Positions 1 to 11,157 of a stretch of DNA of 64,000 nucleotides are shown here, one piece after another. The notes beneath the pieces were generated by a model, which was given only the letters and a program-made list of their open reading frames with translations, searched no databases and was not told the DNA's origin. The DNA is from Culex pipiens pallens (lineage: Eukaryota; Arthropoda; Insecta; Diptera; Culicidae), in NCBI RefSeq assembly GCF_016801865.2, contig NC_068937.1, positions 126,817,818 through 126,881,817 of the forward strand, given 5' to 3'. The stretch's first letter is position 1, and every line of letters begins with the position of its first letter. Made by a program: the position numbers and the translations under genes.

Positions 1-1562
1 TTATTTATTTTTTATTAATCCATCGAACCAAGGGTCTACATGGATGTTTTGGTTGGCGAGGGCAAAAGCCGATGTGAGTTGAAACATTAGAATCATTCTC
101 ACAAAGGCACAAAACCTCACTTCTTTTAAAATAAATTACATCGAGATTGATAAAATGACAACATACGTGGTAAATTACAATACATTTTAAAAATTAGTCA
201 AGTCATTGTCGTCCTATGCGTAACCGGCCAACGACGGGATCCTGGCGTACGCTCCTGGAACTCGATGCGTAGTTTTTCGCGAAATCTTGGAATGGGCTCG
301 TGAAATTCAAACAGGAAGTACATTTCGTTGAACGCCGCCGACATCGATCGAACTGGTGAGTTGTTGTGGAACTCGGTCCTGACACGCGGACGTGCGAGGA
401 AGTTTGGACGATTTCGCAGGTCCCTAGAAGAAATTTGGGTATTAAGTAAGTTTAACAGATTGGGGGAGTCGATTTGCGCAGTCAGTATTTTAGCAGCGAA
501 GATAGATTTCGATATTGTCCGACGATTTTCCAGAGTCTCGAGTCCAATCAGGTTACAGCGTGCCTCGTAACGTGGTAGTCTAGTTGGGTCCGTCCATGGC
601 ATTCTCCTACAGGCAAACCAGACAAACTTTTTCTGGATCCTTTCGATACGATCGATCCAGTTCTGGTGGTAGGGAGCCCATATAACTGCTGATGATTCCA
701 GGTGTGAGCGGACTAGCGCGCAGTACAGCGAGCGTAAACAGAGGGGGTCGTCGAATTCGTGGGTCATTCTAAACAGAAAACCAAGCTGTCTGTTGGCCTT
801 GTCCACGACTGCTGCTTGTTGTGGGCGAAAAGATAAGGGTTCGTCTAGTAGAGCTCCTAGATCTTTCACTACTTTCAGACGTTCGAGCGCGTGTCCATCC
901 AGTGTGTATTCAAATGTAAAAACCTCCCGGCTGGTCTTGCGATGAAACGATATCGTAGTGCATTTAGAGACGCTCAGCTCCAAACGATTCAACGCACACC
1001 AGTTGGCAAATTTGTCTAGGCGGGACTGCAGTCTGTAGCAATCAGGTAAGTTGTCAATAGCGAGGAAGATCTTGAAGTCATCAACATACGAGAGATTGCA
1101 GTTGTCGTTGAAGAGAGAGTTGGAGTCGTTGAAGAAAGTGTTGAAAACAATCGGACCGAGGTTGCTACCCTGTGCCACTCCTGAACCGTTGGAGAACTCC
1201 ATCGACAGCGATGTTCCAATTTTCACCTGAATGATCCGATTTTTGAGATAAGACTCAAGCCAGCGACAAAGACGTGCAGAGAAACCGAGTTTTGCAAATT
1301 TTTGAAGGGCAATGTCGTGGTCAATTCGATCGAATGCGGCTTTCAAGTCGGTGTAGACAGCATCCACTTGACGCCCAGCTGCCAGATTTTCAATGCAGAA
1401 ATTGGTAAATTCCATCAAATTAGTAGTGACGGAGCGACCAGGTGTAAATCCATGCTGCTCAGAACTGATGAACGGTCGGCAGTTAAACATGATGACTTCC
1501 CCGACCACGATCTCGAGAAGTTTTGAACCAGAGCACAGCGACGTAATTCCTCTATAGTTCTC
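1..1562 (-). mobile_element. 5'-truncated CR1/Jockey-type non-LTR retrotransposon
   Basis: The element carries an RT ORF (198-1508) and about 200 bp of 3' UTR. The 3' UTR shares a GGCACAAAACC block with the second non-LTR element at 6.1 kb, so the two are probably related families. The reading frame continues upstream of the first ATG with an ENYRGI motif (an RT-domain signature) to about 1,562 and then meets a stop at 1,572-1,574, where homology ends. That marks the 5' truncation point. The first window bases are A/T repeats (AAATAA on the minus strand), which may be the tail; the true 3' end may lie outside the window. Confidence 0.85.
198..1562 (-). pseudogene. reverse transcriptase, C-terminal part of non-LTR ORF2
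   Basis: This encodes the RT and C-terminal region of a non-LTR retrotransposon polyprotein, which would prime cDNA synthesis at a nicked target. Visible motifs are ENYRGITSL upstream of the first Met, SEQHGFTPGRS, YTDLKAAFDRIDH (RT motif A), SGVAQGSNLGP and SYVDDFKIF (catalytic motif). Two positions differ from the second element in this window: GVAQGS instead of GVPQGS, and YVDD instead of YADD. The downstream part (SSAVIWAPYHQNWIDRIERIQKKF) is typical of CR1/Jockey ORF2 C-termini. The endonuclease domain and the start of RT are missing through 5' truncation. The frame is open for about 450 codons, so truncation is fairly recent or decay is slow. It cannot be autonomous. Confidence 0.85.
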
Positions 1563-1574
1563 GACCGACCGTTA

Positions 1575-4276
1575 CCATTGTCATTAAAATGGCAGAAAAA
1601 TGCCTAGAGGCATAGTCTGAGACATTACAAAAATTACAGAATATTTTTTTATAAAATATATACGAAATGTCAGTGCAAAACACAGCCGGAGTTAACCCCA
1701 TAAAAAATGACATTTTTAAAAAACATTGGAAAAGTCTCATAAAATCAGTGAAACTTCCAACCCCAAAATTTTCTAAAATTTAATGAGTTCTTCTTTCCAA
1801 TGCTTTTAAAACATCAAAAATTGGATGGAAAATTGATTTTTGGCGAATTTTTAGACCGAAGCCCGCCTAGAGGCGGAGTTGGTTTGTAGAGGGTTAAAGA
1901 ATTAACAATTTTGTAAAAATACAAATTGATGACGTGATTCTGAAAACCTTCTAGTGTTCACCATCAATTGGCCATTTCAAATGTTGACGGCTTGAGCAGT
2001 TCTGCGAATTTTTAGTGCTTCACTTGTATGTTAGTCAAAATATTCTCTCTATAAAATTTTAAAATTTTATTAAATATTCTTGTAACTCGAATCTTAGATA
2101 TTGCTACAGAATGTAGCAATATTTCTGAATCTCTGAATGATTCAGACATTATTTTTATTTTTGAAAGAAAACATAATTCTGGTCAGGGAAAAATATTTTT
2201 TTAAGGTGCAAAGGCGTTTAAAAAAAGAAAAAATCACATTTTGATTGTATTTATAATCATTCCTCAAGGAAAATGGTGATAATCAATCACCACCTGTTGA
2301 AGTTTCCTGGAAAATTAATTCCAAAAAAATCAATCGCTCAACAGCAACAAAAACTTCAACAGCCATCGAAGCCATAATTTGTCAAACACGTGTTAAGTGT
2401 GCAAATTTTATTCGCGCGTATGTGTGTCTGTAAATTGAATTCCCACACAAATGCGATTGGTTTTTTATGTTGAAATAAATAAATAAATGCGTAAAAAGTG
2501 GCCCGAACAATAATAAAAAAAACGCAGCACCACGCCAGAGTGACCTTCAAAAAAAATGCGGGTTGGGGTCCATTCAGCCGTATGAGCGACGGCAAACATA
2601 ATTTAAAATTTATTATGCGACAATAATACAGAAATGGAGAAAAAAAACTGAGTCCGTACGTTTTCCAGCGCGTGCAACATTTCTGTATGGACCAGTTCGT
2701 TCATCTTGGAGTTCAATAAAATTCGCATACTGAGCAGTTGTAGGGACACAGACAAGGGAGATTGAAGTTGGTAATTCATTTTATTCCACAATATTTTTTT
2801 TAAGATCTATTTTATGTATATCGTTAAATCAAAGCTGATTTAAAAGAGATCGTCGGTTTTTGAACAATTCATTATCCAAATATCTATGTGTCCAGCAATA
2901 ACAAAAGTATTTTTCTCGTACCAGCAAAAACAGGAGCATATTTCATGGAGTCAAATAAACAGGAAACGCGTTCGCGCGAGCGAACATTATTTTACCCCCA
3001 ACCGAGCAGCACACGTAAAACATGTCCCCTTGGGAAGCTGCCCAAGCTTCAATTTGGGACACTTGAAACCACCGCCACAGCTCGCGAATCAGGTCGCCCA
3101 ACTGAAAACTCAGCGATGCTTCAAAAGTCCGGTCCTAAAGCTGAAAAACCCCGTCCTTGGATTCAATTTACACCAAAGTGATGATAGCTGGAACGACAGC
3201 AGCATCAACTTCGCCCACCTCGACCACGTGTTCGACGGGGTTGCACTCTACGAAATTGGCCTTCTCAGCAAAGTGGAGCTATTTGTAGCTCAGCTTCTTT
3301 TTCGTCAAATCCCGGACCGTACCTTGATGGCCCCGGGGCAACTTTTTAATCTCCCTAGCGCCCCAGCACTCAGCAGTCGAAGCTCATCCGTTTGTTCTGC
3401 GATGGTTCGGACTCTGTGCATACGCCCTTCGGATGTACGGTCCTGCAACGTCGTAATCTGTAACAGCATTATAATGGAGCTTAGTAGCAGTTTTACAGGG
3501 AAGGTTAAAACCTGTTTGGGCGAATCTCTTCAGTCTGTAGCAGTGGAAGAGAGAACTATCCCATCAGCAGTGACCGTTACGGAGAAACTGGACCCCTTCA
3601 GATGATCATTGACCATCAAGGACTTGTATTAAAGGTTCTGTTGGTTCAGTTCAGGGATTTTGAGCATATCTGTTCTTATAAACGTAAAAAGTTTTTTTTT
3701 TTATTTTGGAGTCCTATACCTATACCGCTAAACCCCAAAAATAGATCACTGGAGGTTGTCCAGCTCGTCAGATTCCGGGAACCTGTGCCACTCGAAAACG
3801 GTCCACTCCAAACGATGGCTCGTCTCGATATTCGGCATGTACGAACGTTGGCTACTCAATGAACTCGTTCTTCCGCGTATTCGCCCCCTTGTGAGCGCAA
3901 AATCCCAAACTCTCCGGAAACTGAAATTGGGAGCCTTTGGGCTCTAGAGTTACGGAAGCGTGCTGGCGTTTATGAAGAAGCACTCTAGGCTTATCAAAGC
4001 GCTACGGATCAGCCGGTATTAGATTTCGGGCTCTGGTCAGAGCTGACTCAAAAGGTGGGTCCCAATTAGAGCGTTTTTGAGGCTGCTGGAGGTGTAAAAA
4101 TGCTGAAGTAATGCACTATCGTACCATATCTGTTGCCGTAGTGCCGTTTGTCGGCTCTTGAGTCTTGAAAGTACTAAAATCATTCATAAATAACATTTCT
4201 CAAAATATCCTGGCCTCAATTTTTTTTTTAATTTAGCTTGAAACAGGTTTCATGTCTTAATTATTCGAGTTAATTC
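1575..4276. other. unassigned spacer, AT-rich then more GC-rich at 3.0-4.15 kb
   Basis: No convincing gene is present. 1,575-2,880 is AT-rich. About 2,990-4,150 has higher GC and several interrupted frames. On the plus strand a 239-codon ORF runs 2,886-3,605 without recognisable motifs. On the minus strand short protein-like stretches can be read (for example HRVRTIAEQTDELRLL near 3.4 kb and RLEWTVFEWHRFPESDEL near 3.8 kb) but they are broken by stops. The stretch may be a decayed transposon or gene; I cannot name it. A short hairpin lies at 2,098-2,122. Confidence 0.4.
2098..2122. repeat. short perfect hairpin
   Basis: Arms ATATTGCTACA and TGTAGCAATAT flank a 3-nt loop. It sits in AT-rich non-coding sequence, with no T-tract or gene context that would make it a terminator. 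Confidence 0.5.
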
Positions 4277-4281
4277 ATAAC
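4277..4281. repeat. target-site duplication, left copy (ATAAC)
   Basis: ATAAC immediately precedes the left LTR and recurs immediately after the right LTR at 12,699-12,703. The five-base length is usual for LTR retrotransposon integration. Confidence 0.8.
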
Positions 4282-4709
4282 TGTGGGATATAAGACTGGT
4301 GAAAATATAATAAATTTAATAATTTGAAAAAAGTACTCAAAAAAACAGATCAATGAACAATTACTCAAAATTAACTTGTTCAGATTAAATTCAGATAGAC
4401 GTGTAGCTACGCAAGTTTGACAGAACGATATTCCAACCGGAAATAGACCCGAAACCGAGAAAGAGATAGTATTAGAAAGCAACGCAAACTGATGGTGTGA
4501 GATTGGAAGATGAGAGAATGTATGTGTGAGTTCAGAGCAACTTGAAACTGTACGAGTGAAAGAGAGGAAATGATCGACGACCTGCGAAAGAAAATCTTCT
4601 CGCTTGTTCGGGGACGGTTCGTGATCTTGGATTCATTCTGCGTTATATTTTCGAAGCGATTGGTCGTGTTGGATTTTAAGAGCCAACATGGACCGCGTGG
4701 TACACGACA
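4282..4709 (+). repeat. left LTR (empty of MITE)
   Basis: 428 bp, TG...CA ended, matching the right LTR almost base for base apart from the right LTR's MITE insertion and a small duplication of GATCTTG there. It preserves the pre-insertion sequence TTAACTTGTTCAG at 4,371-4,381, the unoccupied site for the MITE in the other LTR. Confidence 0.82.
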
Positions 4710-6042
4710 ATGGCGTAGTAAGCTCCCATTGATAGTGAATTAAAAGTGATAAAAGTAATAGTAAAATTGTGGGTTTCTGATTTCTTTTAAAGGTGAATAG
4801 TGTATGGTTTGAAATAGTTTTTTTTTTTTGTAATCTAGAGTCGTGGATGGAGCCGTTAGCTCGCAAATCGCTCTTGGAAGCAACAGTCTGCTGAATTTCA
4901 GGCAGAGCTGGGTGCTGGGGGAAGTGGTGGTTAACGGGTTTAAGGTGGCTGATGTTGCTTGGGGTTATTGAAATCAAGCGCGGAGAGAATCGGTGCTTTA
5001 CAGTCCGTGAGATTTGAGCTGCTCAAGATAATGGACGCATTTTTGATTTTGAGAATTGGATTTGAAAAGGCAAAGAAAAAAGACATAAGCCTTAAATAAT
5101 ATGGCAAAAAAGACTAGCCAAACAGCTGTGCAAAAAAGAATGGAAAGCCAGCTTTGATACTTTAAAGGCAAAAAAGATTGAAAAGCCTGAACAATAAAAT
5201 CGGTTAAAAAAGGAGATAACCAGTTACAAAATCGAACAAGCGATGGAAGTACAAAAAGTAAATTGTTAATTTGGTTGAGAACACGCTGAAAAGAGAATGT
5301 AAGTTTCATACACTGGGAGAGGGATGCAAATGGAGGAAGAGAGATGCATTCAAAGTGGATGAAGTATGCACAAGACAAGTTAAAGATACAACAAAATTGA
5401 AATGGAGATGAATGAAGAGCATCTAGAAATTAAAAAGTGAGATGTGAGCCAGTAACATGGAGTGGAACATTCGCAGCTGGCATGGTAAACTTCACAGAGG
5501 CTTGATAGAAATTTCAACTCCATGTTGCTCTTTTATCGTCTCAATACAATTTAGTTAAAATATGGCAAGGAAGATGCAGACTAAAATAAACGTGCTACGG
5601 CAAAAGAAGCAAAAGAGATGCATAGATTGTGTGTGAAAGAGAGATAATCAGCGATAGCAAACTAGGGCGATACGAAGAGAACAGAATCGCGGAAAAGACA
5701 GATGCAATGAGAGAAACGAAACATATAATTCGTACAGAAAAGAAACGACATACATAGAGAGAGAGAAAGAGGAGTGCTAAGAGAGAAAATGTGATAATTA
5801 CGAAGAGAATGTAAGATAAGTGAGAGACAGTGAGAGAGATACATCAATAAAAATTGGAAGAATGTTACTTATCTTTCTTTAAAAAAAGGCATAAGGTATG
5901 CATGCTTTGAAAAAAGTGTGTGGGAGAGCATGGAAAAAAGATTTTTAGAAAAGAACAAGGAAGAAAAAAATATAGAAGAAAGAAAGCCTCATAAAGTGAG
6001 AAACGGAAAGATAATAACAAGGCGAGTTTTTCTCCGAAAGAA
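4710..6042 (+). other. LTR-element interior, left part; non-coding
   Basis: Plus strand is rich in A and G (GAGAGAAA-type runs), with no ORF longer than about 126 codons and none with retroviral-type motifs. A candidate primer-binding site abuts the LTR at 4,711. The stretch ends at GCACAAGT (6,043-6,050), the left copy of the target duplication of the nested CR1-like element. Confidence 0.6.
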
Positions 6043-6050
6043 GCACAAGT

Positions 6051-6065
6051 TTGTTTGTTTGTTTG
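6051..6065 (-). repeat. (AAAC)n tail of the CR1-like element
   Basis: Plus strand shows TTTG repeated directly after the target duplication, followed by a T-run; on the element strand this is a short AAAC tail. CR1-clade elements typically end in a few copies of a short repeat rather than a long poly(A). Confidence 0.7.
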
Positions 6066-6270
6066 TTTTTTATTTGGAGGTGGGGAAAAGCCCCTTTGAG
6101 TTGTGTCAGAGGACACTCTCTCAGAGAGGCACAAAACCACCTCGTCTTAACGCATCAACAAGTTTACAAACTCCAATGATACAAGACGAGCATACTTAAA
6201 TCTAACAATTATTACAATTAACGATTAACATTTATGTCACTTTCCTTAAAAATAATATCACAGATCTTCG

Positions 6271-9130
6271 CTACAAATTCCTAAGATGATTGAGGACTCG
6301 ATTTTTGATAGTGTTGCGAGGGAGAGAGAAATCAAAAAAAACAGAACAGGAATTGAAAATACGACACATGCTGGATAGTGGCTCATGATGTCCGTAATTC
6401 GTAAGTGCTCGGGGAACCCTCAGAAAGTAGTGGGTGCGGAGAGTGCGCCGGCGTATGTTGAAGTCGATGAGTTCCAAAACTGATGGGCAATCGATTGAGG
6501 ACTGGAGAAGGTCGGTAACGAATGTTACTTTAGCCACATCACGTCGAGTAGAGAGAAGGTCAAGTTGTAACATTTTGCAGCGCTCGACGTAACATGGAGG
6601 ATTCAACGGGTCGGCCCATAAAACGTGCCGTTGTGCATAACGAACAAATTTCCGTTGAACAGACTCGATCCGCTGGATACTGTTCTGATAAAAGGGCGAC
6701 CACACAACCGAGCAGTACTCCAAAGTGGAACGGACAAGGGTACAGTACAATGCCTTGAGGCAGCTTATTTGGCGAAATTTTTTAGCGATTCTAAAAATAA
6801 ACCCTAGAGTTTTTGAAGCCTTCGCTGTGGTGTATGCTAGGTGATCAGAAAATGTTAATTTGCTATCTAGCATTACGCCGAGATCCTTAACGCAAGATGT
6901 CCTTGACAAGAGTGTGTTAGTAAGTTTGTAGTCGAATGCAATAGCGGAGCGTTTCCGAGTGAAAGTGATTACAGCGCACTTGGAAGCGTTCAACAACATC
7001 CTGTTGTCCATGCACCAGTTGGCGAAGATGTTAAGCTGGTCCTGCAGGAACAATGCGTCACTACGCGTTTCGATGACGGCATACAGCTTTATGTCGTCAG
7101 CATAAGACAGCTTGTGGCACTTCAAAAGTAGATGTACATCGTTCATATAGAGCAAAAAAATGAATGGACCAAGATGGCTTCCTTGAGGTACGCCTGAAAA
7201 TACAGCGAAAGCAGCAGAAACAACATCACCGATCTTGACGCACATCGTTCGACCAGCGAGATAGGACCTTAGCCAGTCAAGAAGCGAACCACCAAATCCC
7301 AGACGCTCCAGTTTTGCCACAGCTATACGGTGATTCAATTTGTCAAAAGCCGCAGACAGGTCCGTGTATAAGGCATCGATCTGCTTTCGATGTTGCATGG
7401 TCCGCAGGATAAAGGAGGTGTATGCCACTAGGTTGGAACTGGTGGATCGTTTAGCCATGAACCCGTGTTGCTCCTGCGCAATGTAGCTGGAGCACTGGAA
7501 CTTGATTGAAAACAATCTGCTCAAACAATTTACTTGTTGCGCAAAGAGCGGCGATGCCACGATAGTTGCGAACATCACGTTTTGGCCCCTTCTTGTGTAC
7601 CGGGAAAACGAAAGATTTCTTCCAACAAGACGGGAACACACCAGTACGAAGCGAGAGGTTGAACAAGAGAGACAATGGTGCTGCTAAGCTGTCCCCACAT
7701 TTCTTCAGCACTAGGGCGGGAACGCCATCTGGACCACAACTTGTAGATCCTTTCAGGCGCAAGCAAGCTCGGCGGACCGCATCAGGATTCACAAACGGAT
7801 GTTGTCCAATCGGAGGGCGAACTGGGACGTTGTTGGCAGCCTTAGAGATGATCGCGTCGTCTACGATCTCGTCGTTGAAAACACTGCTGAACTGGGAGCG
7901 GAATAAATCGCAGATATCCTCCGGGTTCGTCGCTTCGGTGTCATCACGAACCATCACGGTTGGTAGGCCGGATTCTTTCCTCTGCTCGTTGACGTGGTTC
8001 CAGAATTTCTTGGGGTCCCGTTTCAAGCGATTCTGGATGGAGTGTAGGTGCTGATGGTATAACCGATTGTTCAGGTGGCTGTATCGGTTACTAGCTGCCC
8101 AGAAAAAGTTTCTCCAGCGGTCGGTTGGATGTTTTGAGTACTTCCTAAGCGCAGCCCGTTTTGCTGTCTTTAAGATCCGTAGGCGCTCGTTTGTCCATGG
8201 TGGATATCTAGCGGGTTGTCGCTCCTTCCTGGGCACGAACGTGTCGATTGCTTGACGTAAGATGTTCATCAGAGTTTCGGCGGCTCCATTCGCGTCGAGG
8301 TTATGCAGCAAATCGTTCCAGTTGATGTTGTTCAGGTAGACACACATACCAGCAAAGTCAGCGTTGTTAAAATCGTGGAAAAAGCTGCAGCTTGAAGCTC
8401 GAAAGGCATGAATTTTACATGAAATTGATACCAGTAGGGGAGAATGGAAACGATCTATTTTTACAAGCGGCTGTGGAGCAGGTAGGAGACTACAGCAAGT
8501 CGGTGTGTCAGAGCTAACGAAACATAGATCTAGCACGTTGTTAGAGATGTTGGGGATATCATTCAACTGTTTCAAGTTAGCTACAGAGTAGTCGTCCAAA
8601 ACATCCAGTTTAAGCTGATTCGTTGGAGTGTTGGCGAGGTTCGGTATGAGCTTGTTTGTCGGACTACGCGTCCAGCGGAGAGCAGGAAAATTAAAATCAC
8701 CAATGATCATAACACTATCGTTAATTTTCATCATGGATGTCACCCAGGCCAGGGAATCTCTGTGTTGTTCGATCAGGGGCCGATCATTGTCACGTTTCGG
8801 GGGGATATAAACTACACAAATGAACAGCGTTGATGTAGCAAGTGGAACATTGACCCAGACCTGTTCGGGAATTGAACAATTTGGTGGAAACAGCTGGCGT
8901 GGCTTCAGAGCGGATCGAATAGCAAGTAGAACACCACCCCCTGACATTTTATCGCTATTGACAGAGGTGCGATCGGAACGGAACACTTCGTATTCGGGGC
9001 CGAAAAGCTGACTGGATAGAGTGTCAGCTGTCAGCCACGTTTCAGTAAAGGCGTACATATCGTAAGATGCATCAGAAATGGCGAGTGAGTGCTGAGCGAT
9101 TGTAGTGTTTAAGCCACCAATGTTCTGGTA
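6271..9130 (-). pseudogene. CR1-like ORF2: AP-type endonuclease plus reverse transcriptase, one frameshift
   Basis: This polyprotein would nick target DNA and reverse-transcribe the element RNA. The endonuclease domain begins at about 9,130 with LLLFYQNIGGLNTT, upstream of the first in-frame Met at 9,058, so translation does not start at that Met. The upstream frame has no ATG as far as I read it and overlaps the end of ORF1. Endonuclease motifs include FTETWL, GGGVLLAI, VVYIPPK, GDFNFPALRW and FHSPLL. The RT starts with KKGPKRDVRNYRGIAALCATSKLFEQIV. A single-base indel near 7,490-7,510 moves the frame; the protein resumes as CSSYIAQEQHGFMAKRS, YTDLSAAFDKLNH (motif A), FSGVPQGSHLGP and SYADDIKLY (catalytic YADD), and ends at 6,271. 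Apart from the frameshift the catalytic motifs look intact. Confidence 0.85.
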
Positions 9131-9150
9131 AAAAAGGAGCAGATTCGTTT

Positions 9151-11157
9151 CTAGGGCTGGAGGGACCTTAACTCGTTCTGTAGGTTTGGGTACAACTGGT
9201 ACTGCGGTATCATCGGGAATGGTGTCAGGTATGGTGGCAACGGAGGATGCGGCAAGCGGAAGCCCGTTGGAAAAGGAGTCTGGCCGTGGAAGGGTGGTAG
9301 ATTGGTATTTCGTGTGTTCGGTACTGCACTTGGTAGGACATCTCGATCTCGAGAGGGAACGGTCGATCGTGTACGAGGAGGGCCGTTAGATTTGGATTTG
9401 GTACTGGCGATTGCACGCGTGCGGTTTTCCGTGAACGGTTGAATAGTTACGCCTTCAGGCCAAAAAGTGTGTGTGTTTACAATGGTTTCAATCGAATCTG
9501 GCACGGTTATTTTGAACGACAAAAATGACAAAGGCCTACCGTTTGATTTGTTGTTGCTTACGAGCTTGTTACATACTATCTGGTCTGGGTCACAGTTTGT
9601 TTTGCTTTGTATATACCTGATGATATTGGCAGATTTTTCGTGTGGTTGAAAACGTGTAACATAATACCATTTCTGAGTTGAATCGGTGGATGCACTTGCG
9701 GAGGCAACTGCAAGATTGATAGTGGCTGTTTGTTGAGCGTTTGCAGTGGCGGCAGTTTGTAAAGCCTGCTGGGTGGCGACCTGCTCGGCGGCGGCCTGCT
9801 GGGCGGCGGCTTGCTGTGTGGCGGCACGCTGGGCTGCGGCCTGCTGTGCGGCGGCTTGTTGGGCGGCGGCTTGTTGGGCGGCGACCTGTTGGGCTGCGGC
9901 TTGCTGTGTGGCGGCATGCTGGGCTGCGGCCTGCTGTGCGGCGGCTTGCTGGGCGGCGACCTGTTGGGCTGCGGCCTGCTGGGCGGCGGCTTGCTGGGCG
10001 GCGGCTTGCTGTGCGGCGGCTTGCTGGGCGGCGGATTGCTGGGCTGCGGCCTGCTGGGCGGCGGCTTGCTGGGCGAGTTGCTGAGCAGAGGCGGCATGCT
10101 GAGCAGAGGCGGCATGCTGAGCAGAGGCGGCATGCTGAGCAGAGGCGGCATGCTGAGCAGTGGCGAGTTGCTGAGCAGAGGCGGCGTGCTGGGCAGTGGC
10201 GGCATACTGAGCAGAGGCGGCATGCTGAGCAGTGGCGGCGTGCTGGGCAGTGGCGAGTTGCTGAGCTGTGGCGGCATGCAGAGCAGAGGCGGCTTGTTGT
10301 GCAGTGGTAAGTTGCTGTGCAGCGGCGGCTTGCTGAGCGGTGGCTACTTGCGACGCTGAATCTGCTTGCGTAGAGATCTGTTGTGGAGCAGTCAGCTGAA
10401 GAGTGCCGAGCTGGTCGGCGGCTAGCTGAGATGAGATTTTTGGCGAGGCGGGTGGGTTGGTTTGCTCGGTTGGTGCAGTAGAATATCCAGCGGAGAACTC
10501 CGCCGCAAGGGCTGCAACTTCTAGAGCAACCTTGGAGGCCGCGTCGAAGAGGGGGTCAGAACAAAACTGTTCCGTGTCAACAGCGGGATGGTCATTGGAG
10601 TCTGAAACGGGAGGGACTGTAATATTGGAAGCAGCAGTTTGGTTAACTGAAACGTCAACTCTCGTGATTTTCTCCGGCTGCGATAATGATTGTCTGGATA
10701 AACTGCTCGAACGTGGTCGTTTCTCGCCATTCATGGCGGATTCGAAAATTTCGGTAAAGTTCAGAGGATCGTTGCCTCCGGCTACGGTGTCAAGGTCAGG
10801 AACAGGTGGGCGGATGGTACTGCAGTTGGGTCGAGAGCACAAGGTCCTGGTTAGTTGGCTCAAGATCTGAACTGTATCCAGGAGGGCGCCAACTAATTTC
10901 ATCGTCGATGTTGTCCGTTGTAGGATAAGATCCATGGTGTTGCTGTTAGATGTTGCTTTCCGTTTTACAGGGTCACGGCATTTCGAACACAACCAGCAAA
11001 CGCCGGTGGAATCCCGTAGTGGTTTAACGACGGTATTGTCCAGATTAGCACATTTTATATGCAAGCTGGCTGAACAGAATTCGCATCGAACGCGAGGCGA
11101 GCGATTGGCCGCTTTGCCAAGGCAAACATCTGCGTCGCAATTGCTCGATTTTGTCAT
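9151..11157 (-). CDS. CR1-like ORF1 protein: PHD finger, Gln/Ala repeat, RRM-like C-terminus
   Basis: This is the RNA-binding/chaperone protein of the retrotransposon. I prefer the start at 11,157 (MTKSSNCDADVC), directly ahead of the zinc finger; the frame is open from an earlier Met at 11,322, but that stretch looks like leader. A C4HC3 PHD-type finger follows (C-x4-C-x12-C-x2-C-x4-H-x2-C-x17-C-x2-C within the first 60 residues). A Ser/Thr/Pro-rich linker leads into about 200 residues dominated by Ala and Gln in AAAQQ-like units, encoded by a degenerate minisatellite at about 9,740-10,380. The C-terminal portion (KWYYVTRFQPHEKSANIIRY, LSFLSFKITV, FWPEGVTIQPF) resembles the RRM-like domain of CR1/T1 ORF1 proteins. 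The ORF is intact and its end overlaps the open frame of ORF2. Family assignment comes from motif recognition only. Confidence 0.82.
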   Translation of the reverse strand: MTKSSNCDADVCLGKAANRSPRVRCEFCSASLHIKCANLDNTVVKPLRDSTGVCWLCSKCRDPVKRKATSNSNTMDLILQRTTSTMKLVGALLDTVQILSQLTRTLCSRPNCSTIRPPVPDLDTVAGGNDPLNFTEIFESAMNGEKRPRSSSLSRQSLSQPEKITRVDVSVNQTAASNITVPPVSDSNDHPAVDTEQFCSDPLFDAASKVALEVAALAAEFSAGYSTAPTEQTNPPASPKISSQLAADQLGTLQLTAPQQISTQADSASQVATAQQAAAAQQLTTAQQAASALHAATAQQLATAQHAATAQHAASAQYAATAQHAASAQQLATAQHAASAQHAASAQHAASAQHAASAQQLAQQAAAQQAAAQQSAAQQAAAQQAAAQQAAAQQAAAQQVAAQQAAAQQAAAQHAATQQAAAQQVAAQQAAAQQAAAQQAAAQRAATQQAAAQQAAAEQVATQQALQTAATANAQQTATINLAVASASASTDSTQKWYYVTRFQPHEKSANIIRYIQSKTNCDPDQIVCNKLVSNNKSNGRPLSFLSFKITVPDSIETIVNTHTFWPEGVTIQPFTENRTRAIASTKSKSNGPPRTRSTVPSRDRDVLPSAVPNTRNTNLPPFHGQTPFPTGFRLPHPPLPPYLTPFPMIPQYQLYPNLQNELRSLQP
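9740..10380 (-). repeat. Gln/Ala-coding minisatellite inside ORF1
   Basis: On the plus strand the sequence is an array of CTGCTGGGCGGCGGC-like units (15 bp, in frame on the minus strand as Ala/Gln repeats), with a second zone of GAGCAGAGGCGGCATGCT-like variants at 10,078-10,300. Unit length stays a multiple of 3, so the ORF survives expansion. It also creates long spurious ORFs in the other frames and on the plus strand, which are shadows. Confidence 0.85.

Noticed and set aside
2886..3605. 239-codon plus-strand ORF
   Set aside because: No motif, no supporting context, and a second ORF overlaps it in another frame; left as unassigned sequence.
9741..10359. Long plus-strand ORFs rich in Gly/Leu/Cys/Arg opposite ORF1
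   Set aside because: They are shadows of the in-frame Gln/Ala minisatellite on the minus strand.
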